Shown in pieces: positions 32,654 through 43,186 of a DNA stretch of 64,000 nt. Numbering within the stretch: position 1 is the stretch's first letter; the number at the start of each line of letters is the position of its first letter. Made by a program: the position numbers and the translations under genes. Source of the stretch: Fallopia convolvulus (Eukaryota; Streptophyta; Magnoliopsida; Caryophyllales; Polygonaceae); the NCBI GenBank assembly GCA_964016875.1, contig OZ024734.1, forward strand, positions 50,636,622-50,700,621. The letters run 5' to 3'. The notes under the pieces were generated by a model. It searched no databases, was not told the origin of the DNA, and worked only from the letters and a program-made list of their open reading frames with translations.

Positions 32654-33621
32654 TGATGCGTCCCTCGTTTGGGATGTTTCGGATCGATCGTTGGCTTGAA
32701 TAGTGGGACTCAATTAAGCGTAGCGGAAGGCTGATTTGATTGTGTATTGGTACGAACAAGAGGGAGAATCCGAGAGCAATTGTGTTTTTTGAGAATAGAG
32801 GGGTGGCGCAAGCACTAGGATAGAATTAAGGAGAAACCTCAACTTGAATTAAACCCTAAATGTGCGCTGAATTGAAAACATATGCCACGCTCCCTTATAT
32901 AGAGAGGCGGCTGAAGCAAATGCAAAGAAACCCTAAAAATAGTGGTGGCGCACCTAGGGCAAGCATGCAAGCTTAGGCCCAACGGCGCGGTCCAAAAGTG
33001 GTCAGCGCAAGGCCCATAAATGTCCTTCTAAATGTGTAAAACTATCAATAGTAATGTTCCATAATAGAAAGTATGCATAAAAGTAATAAAAATGGATAGG
33101 TCATCCGTGACCGTGCCGGGAGTGTCACGACAAGGCTGTCGCGACGCTGGCAAGGCTGGGACTCGGCGCTGGCGAAGTCACGGGGCGCTGGCGAGGTCGT
33201 TGGCACGACGCGGGACGCTGGTGACGGCGCTAGCGAGGTCTCGAGAACTTGAGGTTCGCCGATGTTTCCGAGAACCTCAAGTTGAGACTCGATTACGAGG
33301 TCCGATGCGAGAACCTCAAATGTGGCTCCGAGGTCTTGGCGAAGGCTGGAGGCGACCTCGGCTTGCGATCCGATGCTCGAGGTTGGCGCGCCTTGACGAG
33401 GTCGATTTGAGAGCTCGAAGAGAGGTTCCTCGGCGCCGATGGTGGTGATGGTGCCGAGCGAGGTCGCGGTGTAGGGCGCGCCGTGGCCTGCGGAGAGGCG
33501 CGCCACAAGAGACCTTGTTGCGTCTTGGATTGCTCGAGTCCTGGCACGAGTGATGGGGCCATCCGAGCGAAGTGTGAATGCGTCGTCCTCTTGGCTAGCA
33601 TCCATGACGGGGGTCGCATCA
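32654..33621 (-). repeat. Gypsy 3' LTR (left in window)
   Basis: 968 bp, TGATGCG...CGCATCA. It lacks the 10-bp TGCGCGTCGG-type stretch that the other LTR has near 40490. The pol open frame runs into it for about 190 codons. Confidence 0.95.
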
Positions 33622-36585
33622 CCCTCCCCCACTTGGCTGGAAAACGTCCCTGTTTCCTCATAAGCGGGTGCAACATAAGGGGAGAGCTCAGCGACGTTGA
33701 AGCTGGAGTGAACCGAGTGCTTGCCCTCGAGGTCGAGCTTATAAGCGTTGTCTCCGATTCGCTCAAGGACCCGAAAAGGCCCGTCTCCACGCTGGTGAAG
33801 CTTCGTCTTCCTTGAATCTGGAAACCTATCCTTCCGAAGATGGAGCCACACGAGGTCCCCGGGGTTGAAAACCATGCGTTTCCGACCCTTGTTGTGCTGA
33901 GCCTCGTATTGAGCGGCGCGGCGCTCCAATTGAACTCTCGTCCGCTCGTGCAGCTTGCGGATGGCTTCGGCACGGTTGGAGGCTCGATGTGCTCGCCGTT
34001 CTTCAAAGGCCGAGGTGTGAGATCCATCGGAGAGTGAGGGTTGAGGCCGTAGACAATCTCGAACGGCGTCATCTTGGTGGCCGAGTGTTTGGACCTGTTG
34101 TAAGCAAACTCAACAAATGGTATTAGATCCTCCCACCGGCGTGGGTTATTTTTGAGCACCGTCCGAAGAAGGGTGCCCAAGGTCCGATTGGTCACTTCAG
34201 TCTGACCATCGGTCTGGGGATGATAAGAAGTAAAAAATAGTAATTGTATGCCTAGCTTTCCCCAAAGCGTTCTCCAGAAATGGCTACAGAATTTCGTGTC
34301 GCGATCACTAACAATAGTGCGAGGCACGCCATGTAATCGTACGACATGCACAAAGAACAAGTTTGCGATCTCAGTCGCATTGTTGTTCCCTTTGCATGGC
34401 ACGAAGTGAGCCATCTTGGAGAAGCGGTCCACAATCACGAAGATCGAATCTTTACCGCGCCTAGACATTGGAAGACCCGTGATAAAATCCATAGAGAGAT
34501 CTTCCCACGGAGTATCCGGAATAGGCAACGGAGTATAAAGGCCATGAGGTTGGAACCTCGATTTAGCAGTTTGGCACGGCACACAACCCTGGCAATACTT
34601 GTGAACGTCCGAAGCCATGTGTGGCCAAAAGAAGTGTTCACGAAGTGCTGCTAGAGTTTTGGCTATGCCAAAGTGGCCCCGGCCATCATGAGCCTCTTTG
34701 AGCAAAAGATGCCACACAGACGAGGCCGGAATGCAAAGCTTCCCGGCGCGGTAGAGATATCCATTGTCCAAAAAGAAGGTCTCATGGATTCGACTTTGCT
34801 CAAGGTTCTCCATGATCGGTTTAAAATATGGATCATGCAAATATAACTCCTTAATCAAGGAGAACCCTAGCAAATTGGCCTGAAGTTGAGTTAAAAGCAC
34901 ATACCTGCGTGACAGAGCGTCTGCCACGACATTTTCTTTCCCTTTCTTGTGGGCGATAATATACGGAAAGGTTTCCATAAATTCCACCCACCGAGCATGG
35001 CGTCTGTTTAGAGTCGTTTGACTCCTAAGATAAGCAAGGGCCGCATGGTCCGTGTGAATAACGAACTCACTAGGCCAAAGATAGTGTTGCCATGTTTTAA
35101 GAACCCGAATAAGTGCGTACAACTCCTTGTCATACGTCGGGTAATTGAGAGTTGCCCCGTTAATTTTTCACTAAAATATGCAATAGGTCGTCTCTCTTGA
35201 AGGAGTACGCCGCCTACGCCATAGTCGGAGGCGTCGCACTCGACCTCAAAGCGCTTAGTGAAGTCTGGCAATTGCAAGACCGGAGCGCTACACAAAGCAT
35301 CCTTTAAGGCCTGAAAGGCGGCCTCATGAATCGGCATCCACGTGATTGTGGTTGCCTTCTTGGTCAGATTGTGGAGTGGCCTGACGATGGAACTTAAGTC
35401 CTTGACGAATCGCCTATAGAACCCTGCGAGCCCTAAGAAGGATCGAACCATCATCGGGGTCGTAGGGGTGGGCCACTCTCGGGTGGCGCGGATCTTGGCG
35501 TCATCCACTTTTAGCCCATCCTTGGACACGACGAACCCAAGAAAATTCGTCGTGTCCGTGCAAAACGAACATTTGTCCAAGTTTACAAACAAAGACTGCT
35601 CGCGAAGGCATTCTAACACCAACCTAAGGTGCCTCGCGTGAGAATCTAAGTCCTTAGAAAAAACCAAAATATCGTCAAAGTAGACGACAACAAAACGTCC
35701 TATAAATTTAAGAAAAACATAGTTCATAAGCCGCATAAAAGTACTAGGGGCGTTTGTCAAGCCAAAAGGCATGACAAGCCATTCGTACAAACCATGTTTG
35801 GTTTTGAATGCGGTCTTCCACTCGTCGCCTTCATGCATCCGGATTTGGTGGTATCCGCTCCGGAGGTCGATTTTGGAGAACAAGGCGGCGCCGTGGAGCT
35901 CATCGAGCATGTCATCAAGCCATGGAATGGGATGTCTATACTTCACCGTGATCTGATTTATGGCTCGACAGTCGACGCACATACGCCACGAACCATCTTT
36001 CTTCGGCACGAGGATCACCGACACCGCGCAAGGGCTCAAGGACTCTCGGACGAATCCCTTGTCCAACAAGTCTTGAACTTGGCGTTGAAGCTCCTCGGTT
36101 TCCCTTGGTGAAGTCCTATAAGCAGCTCGATTGGGAAGGGAAGCGCCTGGTACGAGGTCGATCTTGTGCTCAATCCCACGGATCGGCGGCAAGCCCTTCG
36201 GAAGCTCATCCGGCATGATATCTTCAAACTCCTTCAATAAAGACACAATAGAAGATGGGAGTGAAGAATTCTCAGACTTAATAATAGAAAGAAGGGGAAC
36301 AAGAATGAAAAAAGAAAGACTCCCCTGAATGGACTTCTCGATGTCCCGACGCCTGGCTAAGAGTAAACTATCCTGGCAAGTGCCTAGCAATGGTGGCTCG
36401 GCGTCGGTGCTCGTCCGATCAGCTTCTGGGGCGATTTTTGGAGATGTGATAGCCCCTGGAATTTTTGGAAGATTGCCTCTGAAAACGCCGTGAAACTCGT
36501 CCCTTAGCTCCTGGAATCCGAGTTTTCGTGTAGCGACGGCGTGGTGCGCGACGCTGGGAGGTGTGCTCGGCGGTCCTTTGCTCAA
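33045..36585 (-). pseudogene. Gypsy pol: RT, RNase H, integrase, LTR-encoded tail
   Basis: Reverse transcriptase is intact by eye from about 36300 to 35450, with KKDGSWRMCVDCRAIN, IDLRSGYHQI and the catalytic VVYFDDILVF. RNase H starts with VECDASDYGVGGVLLQ. A one-base loss in a T run at 35164-35168 shifts the frame, which then resumes as LYALIRVLKTW. Integrase has an HHCC region (GHFGIAKTLAALREHFFWPH ... CQGCVPC), then SMDFITGLP, VSDRDTKF and HPQTDGQTE. A further shift near 34005 precedes HNKGRKRMVFNPGDLVWLHL and FNVAELSPYV. The frame then crosses the polypurine tract and continues through most of the LTR to 33045. Its 5' edge is out of frame with gag-protease at 36582. No chromodomain was recognised, so the Gypsy lineage is left open. 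Confidence 0.92.
33622..33634 (-). other. Polypurine tract of the Gypsy element
   Basis: Minus strand AAGTGGGGGAGGG sits immediately before the 3' LTR start TGATGCG, the position from which plus-strand DNA synthesis is primed. Confidence 0.85.
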
Positions 36586-39247
36586 ATTGATATCTCCTGG
36601 GCGTTTTTGTTCAGATCTGTTGGAAATTCAATTTTAAGGGGTTTGGAGCTTGGAACGCCGAGAGAAGCTTCAGAAATCTGCTTGAGGCCCTTTTTGTCAA
36701 AATCTGCGGCGTTCGGCGCGTTACCGAGGCCTCTCGAAGCAAACTGTCGGCCCTCCTCCATATTCTGTCGGCGTTTTGCATCTTGATCATCATTAGACCT
36801 GTTTTTGGATGGATTGGCACCAGGAACGCTTGTGGAATTTGCAGTTTTGCTCTCGGACGCCGTTGGCGTCTTGTTTGGCGCGTCGGTGCCGCTGTCGCTA
36901 GCCTTTTGTCGTTGCCTTTTGGCTTCATCCTGTAGAGCTTCACTAGGCGACATAGGTAAGAGAGTCACGCGCTTCCCGTGGTAATTGAACATGTAAGTGT
37001 TCAAATACCCGTCGTGAAGCACGCGACGATCGTATTGCCATGGACGCCCCAACAAGAGGTGCGTGGCGTCCATCGGCGTTACGTCACACCAAATAGAATC
37101 CGAGTATTGACCAATTGAAAAGTTGAAGATTACCTGTTTGTCGACCCAATCTCCTCCATCATTTGATATCCATTGAAGCTTGAATGGTTGAGGGTGTGGC
37201 GTGGTCGGCAATTTGAAGTGATCGACAACTTTCTTTGAGAGGAAATTTGCACAACTCCCGAAATCAATTATGACACTTAGCGAGACATTGTTGACCAAAC
37301 ATCGGGTGTAAAAAAGTTGCTCGCGTTGGTCCGTGCGTGGTGCTTCGCGGACGCTAAGGGCGCGCCGAGTAACTAGGCCGAGCTTGGCCACGCCGAGGGC
37401 ATCCGATGGATCGCACTCGAGCTCGGCGGCGTTGATGTCATGCGGCTCGACTTCTTCATCTTCCTCACTGTCATATGGCTCGTCTTGAGTGGTAAACAAA
37501 ACTTTCTTGTTGTTGGGACAATTCCATTGCATATGGCCACGTCCCCCGCACTTGTAGCACGCCATGTCACGGGCTCGATCGGCGTTCGGCTCGGCGGTGC
37601 GCGGCGCAGCTGGGGCCTTGGCATGCGAGGCCTCAGCCTTTGCTTTGGAACCTGTCGAAGGTCTAGGCAAAGAAGGAGCAAACCAATTAGTAGATAAACC
37701 GGATTGACTAGAGTTAGACACATACCTTGAATTGGACCATCCCGATTTGGTGCGCATCTCTTGTTTGTGGATTTGCATGGCGGTGTGCACCAAGTTGTTG
37801 ATGTCCTTAATTGGAAGGATCTCCAACCTGTCTTGAGTGGACTGCCTTAAACCCAAAAGGAACCTCGTCTTCATTACGGATGGTGAAACGCTCATCCTCG
37901 CTTTGAAGAACATGTCTTCGAGTTTGGAAAAGTATTCCTCCGGCGTCATCGTGCCTTGTTTGATGCGCATGATCTCGATGTGCATCTTGTCCTTGTAATC
38001 GGCTGGAATGTACCTCTTTTTCAAGATATAGACGAGTTGATGCCACTCACGGATTAGGGGCTTGCCTTTTCGAATCCTTTCGGACTCGAATCGGTTCCAC
38101 CAAGTCCTAGCGGCACCAACGAAGTGGAGCGTCACAACCTCCACCTTCTCGTCGTCTTCGTAACCTAAATGACGGAGTGTGTGCTCCGTGCCCTGTAACC
38201 ACTCCAAAAACGCATCAGGATCATAAGAACCGGAAAAGTTTTTGAACTTTACCTTGACATCCCGACGTTGTTGCCGTGGATCCCGTGCATCGCGGTGATC
38301 TCGATTGCGTCGAGGGCTGGCACGCCGAGGCGAGTATGCGCGCCTGTCGCGCCGATGCCAAGGTTGTCCTCGATGCGGATCGTCATCGCCATCGTCCGGA
38401 TCGTCTCACCCGTAAGGCCTCCGAGGACGTCGATCATCTCGATCCCTATCGCGCCGTGCGTGCGACCCGAGCCATAGACTCGATCGTACTCGGTGCGATG
38501 CTTGGCAAGGCGCGGCGGTGGGATCCAATCCGAAGGCCGGTTGTCATGTTCTTCCGGATCCTGCACATTTGGATGCTCAAACGAAGATTCATTAGAATAA
38601 TCCGAGAACTCATCGTACTCGTTTTCAAACTCCGAGAACGGACTACGAGCACTTTGATGCCCGAGGTCGTCCTCAACTCTATAGGCGTCGGCGTCGTAAT
38701 ACTTCGCCCCGTGCTTCCGCTTTGGGGTTTCGTACACATACGCCGGCGACTTGTTCTTTTTCTTTCTTTTGGGATCCCCACTCGTATGTCGACGTCTATA
38801 CTCCTCGGAGTTGTACTTCTCATCGGAATATACGTCATACACTTGTGTGTCCCTATAATCTCGCGCCATTTGATAGCGATCTGCGGTCCGGGGACCACCA
38901 TCGTGCCGATCATATTGGCGACTTTCTTTGATCGACTCCATGCGTTGCATGGTGCCGAAATGAGATGAAGGTTGGGCGTTCTTCTTCCCCTTTGCGTTGG
39001 CACGAGCAACGTCCTCCGCGGACACGCCGGGCACGCCATAGATCTCCAAAGCGAGGCCATGCGTCGGCGGCACGGTGTGCTTTGATTGGGTTTGGCTCGC
39101 TGCCAAGAGGCGTTCGAGCTCTTCTATACGTGCCACGGCCTCGGGGTTCCAAGCCTCTCGATTGTGGCCAGGGTTTTGGCCCTCGGTGGGATTGTTGTTT
39201 CCACCAACTCCCGACTCCGACATTGTACCTATGGTAACACCAGTCAT
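36582..39247 (-). pseudogene. Gypsy gag and protease
   Basis: Possible starts are ATGs at 39247 and 39223 (MSESGVGGNNNP). The Arg/Asp-rich N-terminal half loses frame near 38460 and has an in-frame TGA near 38415 in the frame that then leads into the Retrotrans_gag core (FVGAARTWWNRFE, about 38110). The zinc knuckle CYKCGGRGHMQWNC is near 37550. The protease region has VIIDFGSCANFLSKK (about 37250); the catalytic Asp is kept but the usual DSG/DTG triad reads DFG. The frame stops at 36582, one base out of register with pol. Gag forms the particle; the protease would cut the polyprotein. Confidence 0.88.
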
Positions 39248-39277
39248 CGAAGCAAGTAAGAAGTTCACAAGCAACTA

Positions 39278-39945
39278 AACAAGAGTTACAGTTCGCTTAA
39301 GTCAAGCCGACCCTTGTGTTCAAACCACACGTTGAAGGATTGGCAAGGACAAAGGTCACTCAAACTCGATCAAAGAAGTGGATCCGAAAATTACAATGCA
39401 AGCTAAGCAAGACAAGGCAAGTCCGAAACCAACACGCAAGGCAAGCAATAATGTGAAAGATAGTTGCGAGATTTGTAAGCAAAAGTGAAGGATCTTGCCT
39501 TATTTTGGCTTGTGATCTTCACGAATTTTTTTATTTTATTTTTTTTTGTAATCCAATCGACTAGTTACCTTATTTTGGCTTTAAAGTCGAAGAAGAATTT
39601 TTTTTTTTAAGAAGCAAGTCGGACTAGGTTTTCTCCTCTAGAAACGATTCAAGTAATTAGATCATCAACACGCAAACAATCACACGAAGCACAAGAGAAA
39701 TTGGCAAAACAAGTCCTAAGTTCATGCAACTAGCAAGACAAAGCAACAACTTCACCAAAACCAATAGATCGAATGAGTTAGGGTACGGTTGATTTTTTTT
39801 TTTTGAATGAATTATGAAGCAAAGAAAAAAAATTTGGGACCCTAGATGACGGATGTGCGAAGTGGAGGATGAATCTAGGGTTTGAATTGGCGGAAAGACG
39901 TGTGAGAATGAACTAGAAGGGTTGAACGAGACTTACTCAAACCTT
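39278..39945. other. Gypsy untranslated leader
   Basis: Between the primer-binding site and gag. No ORF of note. It contains T runs at about 39525-39610 and 39792, and a near-repeated phrase GCCTTATTTTGGCTTGTGAT / ACCTTATTTTGGCTTTAAAG. Confidence 0.5.
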
Positions 39946-39958
39946 GGCTCTGATGCCA
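39946..39958 (-). other. Primer-binding site, initiator-Met tRNA type
   Basis: Minus strand TGGCATCAGAGCC begins 2 bases inside the 5' LTR border, one mismatch from TGGTATCAGAGCC, the complement of the plant initiator methionine tRNA 3' end. Confidence 0.9.
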
Positions 39959-39960
39959 GT

Positions 39961-40938
39961 TGATGCGTCCCTCATTTGGGATGCTTCAGATCGATCGTTG
40001 GCTTGAATAGTGGGTCTCAATTAAGCGTAGCGGAAGGCTGATTTGATTGTGTATTGGTACGAACAAGAGGGAGAATTCGAGAGCAATTGTGTTGTTTGAG
40101 AATAGAGGGGCGGCGCAAGCACTAGGATAGAATTAAGGAGAAACCTCAACTTGAATTAAACCCTAAATGTGCGCTGAATTGAAAACATATGCCACGCTCC
40201 CTTATATAGAGAGGCGGCTGAAGCAAATGCAAAGAAACCCTAAAAATAGTGGCGGCGCGCCTAGGACAAGCATGCAAGCTTAGGCCCAACGGCGCGGTCC
40301 AAAAGTGGTCGGCGCAAGGCCCATAAATGTCCTTCTAAATGTGTAAAACTATCAATAGTAATGTTCCATAATAGAAAGTATGCATAAAAGTACTAAAAAT
40401 GGATAGGTCGTCCGTGACCGTGCTGGGAGTGTCACGACAAGGCTGTCGCGACGCTGACAAGGCTGGGACTCGGCGCTGGCGAAGTCACGGTGCGCGTCGG
40501 GGCGCTGGCGAGGTCGTTGGCACGACGCGGGACGCTGGTGACGGCGCTAGCGAGATCTCGAGAACTTGAGGTTCGCCGATGCTTTCGAGAACCTCAAGTT
40601 GAGACTCGATTCCGAGGTCCGATGCGAGAACCTCAAATGTGGCTCCGAGGTCTTGGCGAAGGCTGGAGGCGACCTCGGCTTGCGATCCGATGCTCGGGGT
40701 TGGCGCGCCTTGACGAGGTCGATTCGAGAGCTCGAAGCGAGGTTCCTCGGCGCCGATGGTGGTGATGGTGTTGTGCGAGGTCGCTGTGTAGGGCGCGTCG
40801 TGGCCTGCGGAGAGGCGCGCCACAAGAGACCTCGTTGCGTCTTGGATTGCTCGAGTCCTGGCACGAGTGATGGGGCCATCCGAGCGAAGTGTGAATGCAT
40901 CGTCCTCTTGGCTAGCATCCATGACGGGGGTCGCATCA
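39961..40938 (-). repeat. Gypsy 5' LTR (right in window)
   Basis: 978 bp, same ends as the other LTR. It carries the same long minus-strand open frame (about 40973-40485). Confidence 0.95.
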
Positions 40939-41215
40939 ATGAGCCCCAACGGTGGGATCCATCGGCACATCATCAGCTACAACTCTTGTGACCGTTGCAT
41001 ACGCTCCTTGGATCAATGGTGGGATTCTCAGGAGTCTGTCAAAGTCTGTACGCGTTAAGACCATATCCGTTGCAATAATGTTTTTCTACTTGGTTTGCTT
41101 GACCTGACATTGCTTCCAAGTGAAATCAAAGTCCATCCGCTTTATCCTCACAACAACTTCAATCCAAATGTGAATTACCCTCATTCATGGTGAGAGCGTC
41201 CACCCATAGCTGGTT

Positions 41216-42154
41216 TGATGTGATTCCATCTACCGAGTCATGGCCCCATGATTTGAGTGAAGATTTCAGCCCTAAAGACAAACCCAATGTGCATGATAAA
41301 GGGGAGCCTATACTTGGACAAGTAACTAAGGCCGATGTTCGAGGCGCTAAGAAGCCGAGACAAGGAGCCATGCCCTATCTTGGGTGCATCACGCGAGCCC
41401 TAGCTAAGTTAATACTAGACAAAATCAAGGAGGAGCTCATGGCTCATAAGTTTCTGCTGGCTAATGACGGTGAAGGTTGGACTGTTCTTGTGACTCTTGG
41501 TTCAACTAGTGCTAAAATTGGACTTATGTTTTGTTAAGGTTTGTTAGTTGAATTTCTTGAAACTTAAGGGTGTTTTATGTAATTAGAGAGAAGTGTGGGA
41601 TGATTTGTGTGAGGCGTGGATCTAGGTTATATGGTTGCCCTTGGCCTCCATTTTGAGGAAAGACTTGAACAATGACATTGCTCTCTTTTTACTTGTTTTC
41701 AATCTAAGTTCTTTGTTTTGTTTTTCGTTCAATCTCGTTGTTTGATCGTTGGTGAGTCATATCCAACGCTCTTTCAACCTAGTTTGTTGATCTTGGTGCG
41801 TAATATCCAAGACTCAACATCCATATTCAACAATCCATCAATCCTCTTCCAATCGCTCCATCCATCGATCCATCTCCATCCCGGTGGAATTCTGCACCAC
41901 GTCAGTATATTCGCCATAACTTTTAAATTACACCTCATCTAGATCTGAAACTTAGAGGGGTTAAACTAGACTCAAGGATCTAACTCTGGGCTTTGGAATC
42001 ATCCAATTCCGAATCCAGACGAGAGAGATCTACCCTTTTAATCCCAGGCGAAATTCAACCACCGAGCTCCACCATCTTCGAACCAAGTGAAGATTTTCGT
42101 CCACTCTTCGACGATCTCTTTGCACCATCATCTACACCATCGATCCGGTTATCA
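41216..42154 (+). mobile_element. Solo LTR in R-B, TSD TGGTT
   Basis: Starts TGATGTGATTCC and ends CCGGTTATCA, 939 bp, with TGGTT directly outside both ends (41211-41215 and 42155-42159). R-A lacks it (AGCTGGTCGTACAGAAT near 20625). A plus-strand frame runs through the first 320 bases and contains ITRALAKLILDKIKEEL, resembling the TRARAK motif near the end of Gypsy polyproteins. The family therefore also seems to encode a pol tail in its LTR. Confidence 0.85.
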
Positions 42155-42237
42155 TGGTTGCACATAACATACACAGCCTTTAAGATAATAAAATTTAAAG
42201 GCATTAATATTCTTAACTGATTTAGGTTTAGAAGATA

Positions 42238-42270
42238 CTAGTGTTAGTTTTCGTACCTTGACGAGATTTT
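42238..42270 (-). mobile_element. Helitron-type 3' terminus in R-B
   Basis: A/CTAGTGTTAGTTTTCGTACC matches the R-A terminus at 20706. The stem is damaged by loss of two bases (TTCGTACCTTGACGAGA). Confidence 0.5.
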
Positions 42271-42829
42271 GAAAAATTATTGTATTATTTATAAGTGTTT
42301 GTTAATTTTTTTTAAAAATCAGTAATCATATGTAAGAACTTGAATGTTACCAATAATATTGCACAACTTGTATTGGCGTAATAAAATAATAAAGTTATGA
42401 AATAATTTGCTAAACTTAGGTTTGTTGTCAAATTTAATTATTTCATTAAATTTGATAAGAAATATGAACACATTTTTAGAAGAATTTATTTAAATACATC
42501 AAATAACCAAGCATAAAATTCTGATTTTAATTACATATTTCTTTTTTGCTATCTCAAGTAATAATATATAATATTTAAAATGGAAGAAATACATTTGTGC
42601 TAGGAATTCTTGGGGACAGAGGGGGTAGTAAATACTAGTTATTTAGTAGGAACGTTTGTGATAGGAATTCAATACTTTTTTTTAGAAAAATATAGACTAA
42701 CATTTAGCAATTTTGCTATGTTTTTATTATCTTTAACTATAGTCAATTAACTCTTTTAAATAATTATTTTAATATAGAATAATGTGATACAATATGATGA
42801 CAGAAACTACAACTATTTTAATTATTAGT

Positions 42830-43186
42830 AAATTAGTGACAGATAGAGAGTCAAGTACGAATGAAAAGAAAATGTAAATGTAATCCGACACTCTACACGT
42901 GTAAATATATCAACCCTTATAAAATGACGAGTTGCATATAGAAACAATACTAAGTAGAAACACACAAATAACAAGTCTGCAACAGATAGTCATTGATTAC
43001 AAATACAACCACACAAACTCAAAACACACATTTTACAAACGACTGGATCCAGACGTCGTGATTTATAGCCATATACAGACACATACGACGTCAATCAATT
43101 ACTAGAAATAAACATAAGTTCATCATAATAAAGAACAAAGTTTCCAACAGTAGTGAGTGGTAAACTCACAGGTTGCTGATCAAGCC
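42830..43186. other. 3' flank of the SULTR2 gene
   Basis: Between R-B and the SULTR2 stop codon. It probably holds the 3' UTR (minus strand). No element recognised. Confidence 0.4.

Larger units (their letters stand above)
32654..40938 (-). mobile_element. Ty3/Gypsy LTR retrotransposon, 8.3 kb, TSD ATGAG
   Basis: LTRs at 39961-40938 (5' on the minus strand, 978 bp) and 32654-33621 (3', 968 bp) begin TGATGCG and end CGCATCA. Target duplication ATGAG is at 32649-32653 and 40939-40943; R-A shows the empty site CAGCATGAGCCCTAG near 20350. Primer-binding site, polypurine tract, gag-protease and RT-RNase H-integrase are in Gypsy order. By hand count the LTRs differ at about 29 positions plus one 10-bp indel (about 3 percent), so the insertion is fairly recent. 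Several frameshifts make it non-autonomous. Confidence 0.95.
31799..42829 (+). repeat. R-B: second copy of the R unit, with insertions
   Basis: Same orientation as R-A and adjacent to it (about 220 bp apart). It carries the Gypsy element 32654-40938 and the solo LTR 41216-42154. It preserves the pre-insertion sequence of the R-A CACTA site (CTTTTATGTTTAGC near 31833) and MULE site (near 42770). Confidence 0.85.

Noticed and set aside
33092..41058. Long plus-strand open frames across the Gypsy element (for example 33092-33448, 38276-38968, 40566-40991).
   Set aside because: They are antisense shadows of the minus-strand gag-pol and LTR frames in GC-rich DNA and contain no recognisable domain.
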